NCBI RefSeq assembly: GCF_002979515.1
Contig: NZ_PCPA01000008.1
Location: 119,687-183,686 of the forward strand
Length of the DNA: 64,000 nt
Reading direction: 5' to 3'
DNA from: Microbacterium sp. MYb54
GTDB taxonomy: Bacteria > Actinomycetota > Actinomycetes > Actinomycetales > Microbacteriaceae
Position numbers and translations under genes: made by a program. The stretch's first letter is position 1; the number at the start of each line of letters is the position of its first letter. The notes below the pieces were generated by a model. That model was given only the letters and a program-made list of their open reading frames with translations, had not been told where the DNA came from and did not search any database. Positions 9,403 to 17,270 of the stretch are shown here, one piece after another.

Positions 9403-10050
9403 ATGAAGGCGACGAGGGCGCCGTGGGCGCTTTCCGTGCTCGCACTCTCGAGTATCGTCGTCGGTTGCGCCGCGACAAGCGATTCGCCCCGCCCGCCGAC
9501 GACTCAGACCCGTCCCTCTGAGAACACGGTCGGAGACATCCCGGAGTTCGAGGGCCCCTGGTCAGACTTGTTCGCGAACGTGTACTCCTCGACCACCACG
9601 ACAGAAGTGCAGCGAGAGATCCTCGCTGACGGCGTCATCACCGACGCCGAGTACGCGCAGCTGCGAGGCGACTTCAAGCAGTGCTTGGAAGACCTGGGGC
9701 TCACCGTCGAGATCTACCCCAGCGGCGGTTTCGCGGTCGACGAGAACGGCAGCGTCAACGAGACGCAGATCTCAGAAGATGCGGTGCCGAGGTGCGAACA
9801 GCGCACTGTCGGCTCCGTCGCTCTTCTGTATGAACAGATTCGACGGAACCCTGACCAGAAGGATGAAGCGACCATCGTGGTGGAGTGCCTGAAACGGAAT
9901 GATGTGGTGGGGGCGAGCTACACGCCTGCCCAGTACAAGCGCGACCTCGATGCGTACACAGGACTCGACTGGAACTCGACAGCGGTGCGCACCTGCGCTC
10001 AGGACCCGCTAGGCATCCTCGAAGACGCATCAGCCCCGTCCGGTGAATGA
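9403..10050 (+). CDS. Secreted lipoprotein of unknown function
   Basis: 215 residues with a signal peptide ending in an IVVGC lipobox, so Cys22 should be lipidated and the protein anchored on the outer face of the membrane. A Pro/Thr-rich linker is followed by a mostly acidic alpha/beta region containing three further cysteines. No known domain is recognised. It sits directly between the peptide gene (3 bp gap) and the peptidoglycan-binding adaptor (4-bp overlap), so it belongs to the same transcription unit. In bacteriocin loci such a lipoprotein could act in self-protection or as an export accessory; that is inference. Confidence 0.8.
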   Translation: MKATRAPWALSVLALSSIVVGCAATSDSPRPPTTQTRPSENTVGDIPEFEGPWSDLFANVYSSTTTTEVQREILADGVITDAEYAQLRGDFKQCLEDLGLTVEIYPSGGFAVDENGSVNETQISEDAVPRCEQRTVGSVALLYEQIRRNPDQKDEATIVVECLKRNDVVGASYTPAQYKRDLDAYTGLDWNSTAVRTCAQDPLGILEDASAPSGE

Positions 10051-11096
10051 TGGCGGCATCGGTCTTCTCAGAAGGGCGGCAGCGAACAGTTCTTCTGTCG
10101 GTTGCCGCTCTGCTGCTCGCAACGGCTCTCGCTGCAACAGGTTGGATGCTCGGTCGGACGACACTCCCGACAGAGCTCGCAACGCCGAGCGCAATCGAGA
10201 ATGTCGATGTCACCTACCAGGATTTCGATGACGCGCGCACCGCGGACCTCGCCGTCAAACTGCAGGATTCCCCCGGTCTGGTAGCGCGTGGAGCAGGGCT
10301 GTTGACCGGAAGCACCTGCACCCCGGGAGGTGCGATCCTGTCAGGCGGGGCGACCTTCATCCTCGACCGCGTTCCTCTTCTCGACCTTGCGACCGCGCAG
10401 CCACTTGCGCGGACCCTCGTGATGGATGACCGTGGCGCTGATGTCAGCGAACTCCAACAGGCCTTCGCCGCACTCGGATACACCGGAGCGGTGGACGGGG
10501 TTGTCGGAACGCGCACCATCGCGTTCTTCAACGCTCTTCGTCGCGGTCTGGTCGCAGACGCGCCGCGTGTGGACGCCATCGACCCTGCCTCGATCGTCTG
10601 GATGCCCTCCTCGCCCGCCGAGATCGTGACATGCCCGATCTCCGTCGGGAGCTCGGTCGAGCCGGGAGCCACGCTGGCCGAACTCCCGCCAGCGATCGCC
10701 TCACTCCGAGTGGGAACGTTGCCGACGGCGGTTCCGTCGGCAGCTCGTACGCTCCTCATCGATGGGATCGTCGCGAACCTGGAGGAAGACGGCGCAGTCG
10801 ATGCGGCTGCGTGGCCGAAGATCGCCGCCACCCCGACGTTCCGCGACTACCTCACAGACCCGGAGAAGGTTGTTCTGTCCGGTTCCGTGCAACTGGCAGA
10901 ACCGATCCGCGTCGCCCAGGTTCCGCCCTCAGCGTTGTTCGGCGTCGGAGACGACACTGCCTGCGTGAGCGACGCGACCACGGTGTACCGAGGAGCGATT
11001 GTCAGCAGCGAACGGGGATACACCCTCGTCGACTTCTCGGACCCGGGACCAGAGATCGTCTCGCTCCTTCCGAATCCTCGCCGGCAATGCCCCTGA
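10047..11096 (+). CDS. Membrane-anchored peptidoglycan-binding-domain protein, ABC exporter adaptor-like
   Basis: 349 residues: one N-terminal transmembrane helix (about 15-33), then an extracytoplasmic region. Around residues 125-170 a PG_binding_1-type helical motif is seen (DRGADVSELQQAF, then GYTGAVDGVVGTRT). The flanking beta-rich parts with GSSVEPGATLAELP look like the lipoyl/barrel-sandwich element of HlyD-type adaptors. Actinobacteria often place this architecture directly upstream of an ABC ATPase and permease. It overlaps the lipoprotein gene by 4 nt and the ATPase gene by 10 nt. Likely role: coupling the ABC permease to the cell-wall side, inferred from architecture and context. 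Confidence 0.82.
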   Translation: MMAASVFSEGRQRTVLLSVAALLLATALAATGWMLGRTTLPTELATPSAIENVDVTYQDFDDARTADLAVKLQDSPGLVARGAGLLTGSTCTPGGAILSGGATFILDRVPLLDLATAQPLARTLVMDDRGADVSELQQAFAALGYTGAVDGVVGTRTIAFFNALRRGLVADAPRVDAIDPASIVWMPSSPAEIVTCPISVGSSVEPGATLAELPPAIASLRVGTLPTAVPSAARTLLIDGIVANLEEDGAVDAAAWPKIAATPTFRDYLTDPEKVVLSGSVQLAEPIRVAQVPPSALFGVGDDTACVSDATTVYRGAIVSSERGYTLVDFSDPGPEIVSLLPNPRRQCP

Positions 11097-11692
11097 CCCG
11101 CGAGAACGTGGGGCACGGATACAGCGCAGAGCGTTTGCTGTTCACCGGCCTCACGACGACGTTGTCCCGCGGAAACAGCTATGCCATCGTCGGCCCCTCC
11201 GGTTCTGGCAAGAGCACTCTCCTGGGGATCATCGCCGGGGACGTGGCACCGCGCATGGGGCGGATGGTGCGTTCGACGAACATCACGGTGAACTGGGTCT
11301 TCCAGAACCCGCATGGGGTCGCTCGGCGAACTGCGCTCGATCATGTCGTGTTGCCCTTGCTGGCGCGCGGATGCAGCCGGCCGGAAGCGGAAGCACAGGC
11401 TCGAGAGCTCCTCGGAGAGTTCGGACTCGCTCGCATCGAAAGTGAAGCATTCCGTCAGCTCTCCGGTGGCGAAGCACAGCGTCTGATGCTGGCACGAGCC
11501 GTCGCCGCGGACCCGGCGCTGCTCCTCGTCGACGAGCCCACAGCTCAGCTCGACATGGGCACGTCCTCGGCAGTGAACGAGTCCCTTTCGAGACTCAGCG
11601 GACGAGGCTGCATCGTCGTCGTCGCCACACACGACCCGGACACACGTGACTCATGCTCGCACCTCATCGACTTGACCGACTATCGAGCATGA
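11087..11692 (+). CDS. ABC transporter ATP-binding protein (MacB/LolD-like)
   Basis: 201 residues, short for an ABC ATPase but complete: Walker A GPSGSGKST, a Q-loop glutamine in VFQNP, signature LSGGEAQR, Walker B LLLVDEPTA and H-loop VATHD. The ATG at 11087 starts the domain at PLTRENVGHGYSAERLLF; it overlaps the adaptor gene by 10 nt and lacks a strong ribosome-binding site, consistent with coupling. The stop overlaps the permease start (ATGA). It should energise the adjacent permease in export or extraction of an envelope substrate, plausibly the small peptide at 9106. Confidence 0.93.
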   Translation: MPLTRENVGHGYSAERLLFTGLTTTLSRGNSYAIVGPSGSGKSTLLGIIAGDVAPRMGRMVRSTNITVNWVFQNPHGVARRTALDHVVLPLLARGCSRPEAEAQARELLGEFGLARIESEAFRQLSGGEAQRLMLARAVAADPALLLVDEPTAQLDMGTSSAVNESLSRLSGRGCIVVVATHDPDTRDSCSHLIDLTDYRA

Positions 11693-12771
11693 AGACCGGA
11701 ACCATCACCCTCGCGTCCCTGCGCTCCGAGGCCTCCCGGAACCTTCGATCAGGGACCACGCGTGGCGGCCTCTTCGGCGTGCTCTGGGTACTGCTCGCGA
11801 TGGCCGCGCTGCTGTGGAACTCGGCCGTCACGAACGGCATCATTCAGGACGCGGAGCGGTGGCAATCGGCGGGCGCGTCAGTCCTGGTCGTCGAAAGCAC
11901 GGGAAACATCGATGGTCTGCGGTGCGAAAGCATGGGGGCGCTTCCGAACGCGGAGAGTGCTGGTGCCATCCGCCAGTCCAGCAGCCCACTACGACCTGCG
12001 ATGACCCCAGGTGTGGATCTGCCGACTTTCGACGCGACTCCCGGTTTCGTGCATGTTGTTCTCGACCGTGCCACGAACCCCAACGGGGTCTTCGTGTCTG
12101 AACAGGTCGCATCGGCGTTGGGCATCACCGCAGGGGATGATCTTCCGACCGCGAACGGCCGGGCCCTCGTCACCGGTGTGTTCGACTACCCCGATGACGG
12201 TCGTCGAGCGCTCCTCGGGTACGCCACCATCCAGACCGTCCCGGCAGCCGACACCTTCGACGAATGCTGGGTATCGATCTGGCCGGAATCGGATCAAGCG
12301 CGCTCCATCATCAGCGCATCGGTCCTCGATCAGGCCTCCACAGACGAGGGTGTCCCTACCATCAGCCAACTCAACACGACCTTGGGGGCATCATTCTCCG
12401 GCGAGGAGCGCTACCGGGACCGCGCGACCGCCTTCCTCCCGCTTGGTCTTCTGTGCGCCGCGGCCGCACTGGGCTTCGCTGCTGTCCGCACACGAAGACT
12501 GGAGCTCGCTGCATCCCGACTCGTCGGCGTCCGTCCACGAGATCAAGCAATTCATCTATCGATGGAAACCCTCTCCTGGATGACTATGGCCTCCGCTGTG
12601 GTGTTGGCCTCGATCCTCGCCGTTGAGATGGCCCTTTCCGTGCGTTTCTCGTCGATTCAGTACGCCGAGTTGCTCCTTGTCGGCGGTGGCATGGCGGCCT
12701 GGACTGGGGCGATGATGGCGCTGGCTTCCATCAGCTCGGGTCGCGCCCTGGACTACTTCAGGGATCGCTGA
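11689..12771 (+). CDS. ABC transporter permease, FtsX/MacB-like
   Basis: 360 residues starting at the ATG overlapping the ATPase stop. One transmembrane helix near residues 22-40, a long extracytoplasmic domain (about 45-245, containing two cysteines), then three C-terminal helices. This 1+3 topology is typical of type VII (MacB/FtsX/LolE) permeases, which act mechanically on periplasmic or envelope substrates rather than forming a classical channel. Last gene of the peptide-lipoprotein-adaptor-ATPase-permease unit; the next gene is convergent, 43 bp away. Confidence 0.85.
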   Translation: MKTGTITLASLRSEASRNLRSGTTRGGLFGVLWVLLAMAALLWNSAVTNGIIQDAERWQSAGASVLVVESTGNIDGLRCESMGALPNAESAGAIRQSSSPLRPAMTPGVDLPTFDATPGFVHVVLDRATNPNGVFVSEQVASALGITAGDDLPTANGRALVTGVFDYPDDGRRALLGYATIQTVPAADTFDECWVSIWPESDQARSIISASVLDQASTDEGVPTISQLNTTLGASFSGEERYRDRATAFLPLGLLCAAAALGFAAVRTRRLELAASRLVGVRPRDQAIHLSMETLSWMTMASAVVLASILAVEMALSVRFSSIQYAELLLVGGGMAAWTGAMMALASISSGRALDYFRDR

Positions 12772-12814
12772 CCGCGGCTCACCCCTGTTCACCCGCAAAG
12801 CCAGGTGCAACCGC

Positions 12815-14239
12815 TCAGCGCCCGGTGATCACCCCGCGCGCGATGCCCAGCTCAGCCAACCGCGTGGCGGCGAGCGTGCGTTTGAGCTCGAGCGACTCCC
12901 CGATCTCCACGGCGAGACGCGGCCGTGTGCGGATCAGCGCGTCGATCGTCGCGAGGGGCAGTACGACGACGGTGAGGATCTCGCCCGCGACCGTCACCGC
13001 CTGCGTGCGCTCACGGGTGAGAGCGGTCTGCCCGATGAGGTCGCCCTTCTCGGCAGCGGCGAACTCGACACGGCCGCCGTCGACTTCGAGGGCGAGTGCC
13101 GCCCGCCCCGACAACACGACGCGGACCTCGTCGGGCACGACCCCGCTGGGCATCACGATCTCGCCGACGCCGTAGCGCTCGAGCCTTGCGGCGGCGAGCA
13201 CCTCGTCGAAGTCCTCCTCCCGCAGGTGCAGCGTCGGACTGATCTCATGCATCGCCTCGACCAGCCGCTGCGGCTCGGCGAGCGGGTCGGTGGAGTCGCC
13301 GTCGAGTGCGAAACTGCGCCGCCGCGCCGCGTACCAGAGCCAGGAGAGGTACATCGACAGCGCGCGCGAGGCATCGGCCGGGCCTGCCACCGGAATCGAC
13401 ACCGAGTAGGCACCCGCACCCGAGTACTCGACCGTCGCCCGCTCACGCTGCAATCGCATCGGCAGGGAGTCGGCCACTTCGATCAGGAGTGGGATCACCT
13501 CGTGCGGAGGATCGTCGGTCGAGAACTTCACGGCCGTCTCGGAGTAGTACGGCCCCTCCGGCTCGCTCAGGTTCGTGAACGAGGCTCCGGAGAGCGACGA
13601 GTTCGGCACGATCTGTATGCCGGAGCCCGTGTCGATGTGCACGGCCCGCCAGTTCACCTCGACGACCCGGCCCTTCACGCCCGCGGCATCGAGCCAGTCG
13701 CCGATCTTGAACGGCTGCTCGAACAGCAGCAGCAGACCCGAGATCACCCCACCCACCGCGTTCTGCAGGGCGAGGCCGATCACGATCGATCCGACCCCGA
13801 GCGCCGTGAACAGTCCGCCCACGTCGGCGTCCCACACCCAGGAGAAGAGCAGCGCGAGTCCGACGCCTACGAGGACCAGTCGCCCGATCTCCACGAAGAT
13901 CGACGGGATCCGCTCCCGCCACGACCCCGCTTTCGCGTTGGCGAAGAGGGCCACGTTGAATGCCGACAGCACGAGCAGGATGATGAGGAACCCGAAAACG
14001 GTCGCCACGACCCGTGTCCACACCTGATCGGCGGGCGACTGGATCGCGAACACCAGCAATGCGAACAGCGCGCCGACGGGGATGACCCAGTTGCGCAGCA
14101 TCCGCAGCGGCTTCGCGACCGGATTGCCCCGCCGGGTCAGTGCGCCGATGAGCTCGGTGAGGACGACCAGAACCACGGGCACGCCGACCGCGAGGCCGAC
14201 GATCCACCAGACCCAGCCGCCCGTGAAGACGTCGCCCAT
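12815..14239 (-). CDS. MscS-family channel with C-terminal cyclic-nucleotide-binding-like domain
   Basis: About 474 residues. Four to five N-terminal helices end in the MscS pore region (GVGSIVIGLALQNAVGG) and the beta domain (FKIGDWLDAAGVKGRVVEVNWR). Residues about 350-450 form a cNMP-binding-like beta roll (GEIVMPSG, KGDLIGQTAL). In canonical domains the phosphate-binding cassette has FGE and R-x-A; here the Glu is Gln (IGQ) and the Arg is out of register (RTQAV), so cNMP binding is doubtful. Known bCNG channels share this layout. The ATG at 14239, 2 nt after the upstream stop and with GGAAGGTGG before it, is preferred to a GTG at 14257. Co-transcribed with the cyclase-like sensor. Confidence 0.88.
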   Translation of the reverse strand: MGDVFTGGWVWWIVGLAVGVPVVLVVLTELIGALTRRGNPVAKPLRMLRNWVIPVGALFALLVFAIQSPADQVWTRVVATVFGFLIILLVLSAFNVALFANAKAGSWRERIPSIFVEIGRLVLVGVGLALLFSWVWDADVGGLFTALGVGSIVIGLALQNAVGGVISGLLLLFEQPFKIGDWLDAAGVKGRVVEVNWRAVHIDTGSGIQIVPNSSLSGASFTNLSEPEGPYYSETAVKFSTDDPPHEVIPLLIEVADSLPMRLQRERATVEYSGAGAYSVSIPVAGPADASRALSMYLSWLWYAARRRSFALDGDSTDPLAEPQRLVEAMHEISPTLHLREEDFDEVLAAARLERYGVGEIVMPSGVVPDEVRVVLSGRAALALEVDGGRVEFAAAEKGDLIGQTALTRERTQAVTVAGEILTVVVLPLATIDALIRTRPRLAVEIGESLELKRTLAATRLAELGIARGVITGR

Positions 14240-14241
14240 GA

Positions 14242-16407
14242 TCAGACCACCTTCCACACGGTCTCGGTCCTGCCCTGCGTCTCCACCGTCCCCGCCTCGA
14301 CGTAGGTGACGATCTCCTGCGTGCGATCGCGTACGGTCTGGCTCACATAGATACCCGGCTCGCCGGTGACCGAACGCACCCGGTAGGCGAGGCTCACGGC
14401 ATCACCCCAGAGGTCGTAGGCGAGGCTCGTCCGCGCGACGAGACCGCTCGTGACCGTGCCGGTGTCGACGCCGGCACGCAACCCGATCTGGGTGCCGTTC
14501 TGCGCATTGAAGCGCTCGAGCACTCCGAGCAGGCTCCGCGCGAACTCCACGGTGCGCCGGATGTTGTCGACCCGCGGCACGATGAGCCCCGACGAGGCCA
14601 GGTAGCCGCCGCGGAGCGTGCGCACCTTCTCGACTCCGGCCTTCTCAGCTGCCTCGTCGAACCCGCGCATCAGGGTGTTCAGCAGGCCGATCTCCTCTTC
14701 TGCGCTCACACCGCGGGCGAGGTCGTCGAACCCGACGAGTTCCGCGAACACGACCGACACGTTCTCGTGCGCCTCGGTGATCGCCTCGTCGCCCTGCTTG
14801 TACTTCGTCGCGACGCTCTCCGGCATGAGGGTGTGCAGCAGCTTCTCGTTCTCCTTCTGCTGCTCCTCGATCAGGTCTTGCTTGATCCGCAGACTCGAAG
14901 CCATGTCGTTGAAGGCGCTGCCGAGGTCGCCGAACTCGTCGCGCGAACTCTGCGGCACCTGCACGTCGAGATCCCCCTCCGCAACCCGATGCACGGCTCC
15001 GACGAGACGGTGGATCGGACGCGTGAACACCTGCGCGAGCAGGAGCGAGAGCAGCGAGACTCCGAGCAGGATGCCGAGCAGCGACAGCAGCACGTTGCGG
15101 GTGAAGACGTTGACCGGCTCGAACGCCTCTGCCGTGTCGATGCGCGCGATCACGACCCAGTCGAGCCCTTCGATCTCCAACGGCGCATAGGCCGTGACGC
15201 TGTCGCCGCCGATGAAGTCGCGTCCGACGACCGTGCCGCTCCGACCGGCCTGCGCTTCCTGCACGGCCTTGGTGTCGACCGGCTGCAGCAGCACGGTGCC
15301 CTTGATCGCAGCGATGCGGTCGACGATCGTCGGCGCCATGCCACCGCTGATGAGGCGCTTCGCGTAGTCGTCGGGATCCTCCACGAGCCGACGCGCGGTG
15401 CTGCGCATGAGGTCGTCCCGGCCGACCAGGTACACCTCGCCGGTATCACCGAGGCCCTGCGCCTTCCACCCCTCGCTCCCGGTCATCACATCGTTGATCG
15501 TGTCGATCGAGATCTGGAAAGCCATCGCGCCGGTGATGCCGTTGTCGTTCCCCACCGGCGATACGACCCACATCGCGGGCACGTTGAGGGAGGGGATCCA
15601 GCGGTCGAAGTCGGTGAGCACGACGGTGTTGACGGAGTTCGTCGCGATCGCTTCCGCATAGGCCTTCGAGAGAGCCGAGTCGCGATAGGGCCCGGTGAGG
15701 ATGTTCGTCCCGAGTTCCACACCCTTGTAGGCCGAGAACGTGACGTCGCCGTCGGTGTTGAGCAGCAGCGCGTCTTCGTAGCCCGCCTCTTTGACCAGGC
15801 GAGTGAAGTAGTCGCCGTAGCGCTCGGTCGCGGCCGAGTAGCTGGTGCCGTCGCCGCTGTCATTCAAGTCCAGCTGCGCGTCGTAGTCGGCGTCGAAGTC
15901 CTTGTTGCCGAGGGCGTACTGCAGTTGCACGTATTGCCCGGCAGCGGACTCCGGGATGAACGCGGTGTCGCCGTATTCCTCACCCGAGCGCCCTTCGAGC
16001 TCGGGGATGAACACGTCTTGGTAGTAGCCCTCGAGCTCGGCACGCTGATTCTCGTCCAGCTCGACACCGGCGAGGTCGGCGAAGCCCGCGTTGACGGCCG
16101 CCGACATCGACTGGGCACTGAGGTTGCGGCTGTTGAGCGAGGCGTCGCGGCGCACGCTCTCGATCGCCGTCGTGATCTCGGCCGCCCTCATCGAGCGGAT
16201 GGTGATCAGCTGGTCGACGGCCGAGTCGTGGAGCGGCTGCCGCCCGTTGACGAAGCCGATCGCTCCGACGATCACGGACGATACGAGGCTCACCCCCAGC
16301 AGCATGATGAGCAGCTTGGACTGGATGCTGAGGCCGGCTCGTCGGAACCTGGCCTTCTTCACTCCGGTCGTGCCGGCCGTGCCGCTGCTGTTTCCGCTCT
16401 CGCTCAT
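14242..16407 (-). CDS. Cache-HAMP sensor with class III adenylate/guanylate-cyclase-like domain, apparently degenerate
   Basis: About 721 residues: TM helix (about 28-50), a large extracytoplasmic Cache-like sensor (55-430), second TM (about 435-458), HAMP (TRPIHRLVGAVHRVAEGDLD onward), a coiled linker with LMPESVA, and a class III cyclase fold. In the catalytic core the first metal Asp is Glu (FAELVGF for FADIVGF), the second is Gly (TLRGGYL for TIGDAYM), and the transition-state Asn is Ser (WGDAVSLAYR). Cyclase activity is therefore uncertain; a pseudo-cyclase signalling role is plausible. GGAGGGG 5 nt upstream supports the ATG at 16407, five codons inside a longer frame. Forms an operon with the MscS-type channel. 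Confidence 0.88.
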   Translation of the reverse strand: MSESGNSSGTAGTTGVKKARFRRAGLSIQSKLLIMLLGVSLVSSVIVGAIGFVNGRQPLHDSAVDQLITIRSMRAAEITTAIESVRRDASLNSRNLSAQSMSAAVNAGFADLAGVELDENQRAELEGYYQDVFIPELEGRSGEEYGDTAFIPESAAGQYVQLQYALGNKDFDADYDAQLDLNDSGDGTSYSAATERYGDYFTRLVKEAGYEDALLLNTDGDVTFSAYKGVELGTNILTGPYRDSALSKAYAEAIATNSVNTVVLTDFDRWIPSLNVPAMWVVSPVGNDNGITGAMAFQISIDTINDVMTGSEGWKAQGLGDTGEVYLVGRDDLMRSTARRLVEDPDDYAKRLISGGMAPTIVDRIAAIKGTVLLQPVDTKAVQEAQAGRSGTVVGRDFIGGDSVTAYAPLEIEGLDWVVIARIDTAEAFEPVNVFTRNVLLSLLGILLGVSLLSLLLAQVFTRPIHRLVGAVHRVAEGDLDVQVPQSSRDEFGDLGSAFNDMASSLRIKQDLIEEQQKENEKLLHTLMPESVATKYKQGDEAITEAHENVSVVFAELVGFDDLARGVSAEEEIGLLNTLMRGFDEAAEKAGVEKVRTLRGGYLASSGLIVPRVDNIRRTVEFARSLLGVLERFNAQNGTQIGLRAGVDTGTVTSGLVARTSLAYDLWGDAVSLAYRVRSVTGEPGIYVSQTVRDRTQEIVTYVEAGTVETQGRTETVWKVV

Positions 16408-16511
16408 CTGCCCCTCCGCCATGCGCGTGCTGCGTGAACGGTCCGACGATATCGATATATCGGTCCCGCGGTCTATGCCCGCAGACCACTACAGTTGCGA
16501 CCGGAGGCGAA

Positions 16512-17213
16512 ATGACGACCTGGTGGCCCTATCTGCGCATCGCCGCAGCCCTTCTCGGCACGGCGGCGCTCATCCGTCAGATCGCGCAGACGATCGGCAA
16601 CGCCCAGGCATCGACCACGGAATGGGGAAGTCACATTCCCACGGTCGTCGCGAACTTCTTCAGCTACTTCACTGTGCTGTCGAATATCGGCGCCGTCGTC
16701 ACCTTCACGCTCGGCGCGGTGTGGATGCTGCGCACCCGCGGCCGCACGGACCCCGAGCCCCGCTGGCTGGGCACCCTCTTCGCATGCGTCAGCACCTACA
16801 TGATCGTCACGGGGATCGTCTACAACATCCTCCTGCGCAACATCCCGCTCGACGGGGTGTCGGAGGTGTGGACCAATGAGAGCCTGCACGTCATCATCCC
16901 GCTCGCGATGCTTCTCGACGTGCTGTTCGCACCGCGACGACGCGCCCTGCCATGGTCGGCGGTGTCTGTGGCTGCGATCTTCCCGATCATCTGGGCCGCC
17001 TACACGCTGATCCGCGCGAACTTCATCACGGCGCCACGCACCGGGGAACTCTGGTGGTACCCGTATCCGTTCCTGAATCCCCACACTGTGCCGGGCGGCT
17101 ACCTCGGCGTCTCCGGGTACATCGTCGGCATCGCGATCGCGATCATCGCCGTCGCTGCCGGAGTCGTCTGGGTAGGCAGGCGTCGCGGAACCGAAGCCGC
17201 GCACGCCGCCTGA
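16512..17213 (+). CDS. Pr6Pr family six-helix membrane protein
   Basis: 233 residues with six hydrophobic helices. NFFSYFTVLSNIGAVV in the second helix is the characteristic signature of the Pr6Pr family, whose function is unknown. GGAGG lies 5 nt before the ATG at 16512. It is divergent from the cyclase-like gene; the AT-rich stretch at 16445-16462 (repeated GATAT) between them probably holds both promoters. A strong bidirectional hairpin follows immediately. Confidence 0.85.
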   Translation: MTTWWPYLRIAAALLGTAALIRQIAQTIGNAQASTTEWGSHIPTVVANFFSYFTVLSNIGAVVTFTLGAVWMLRTRGRTDPEPRWLGTLFACVSTYMIVTGIVYNILLRNIPLDGVSEVWTNESLHVIIPLAMLLDVLFAPRRRALPWSAVSVAAIFPIIWAAYTLIRANFITAPRTGELWWYPYPFLNPHTVPGGYLGVSGYIVGIAIAIIAVAAGVVWVGRRRGTEAAHAA

Positions 17214-17257
17214 CGACGACGCCCCTCGCACGCGAGACGGGCGGAGGGGCGTCGTCG
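17214..17257. terminator. Bidirectional intrinsic terminator
   Basis: A perfect 14-bp inverted repeat (17214-17227 with 17244-17257, arm CGACGACGCCCCTC) begins right after the Pr6Pr stop and sits between two convergent genes. There is no clear U-run, as is common in high-GC actinobacteria. Confidence 0.8.
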
Positions 17258-17270
17258 ATGCACTCGATAC

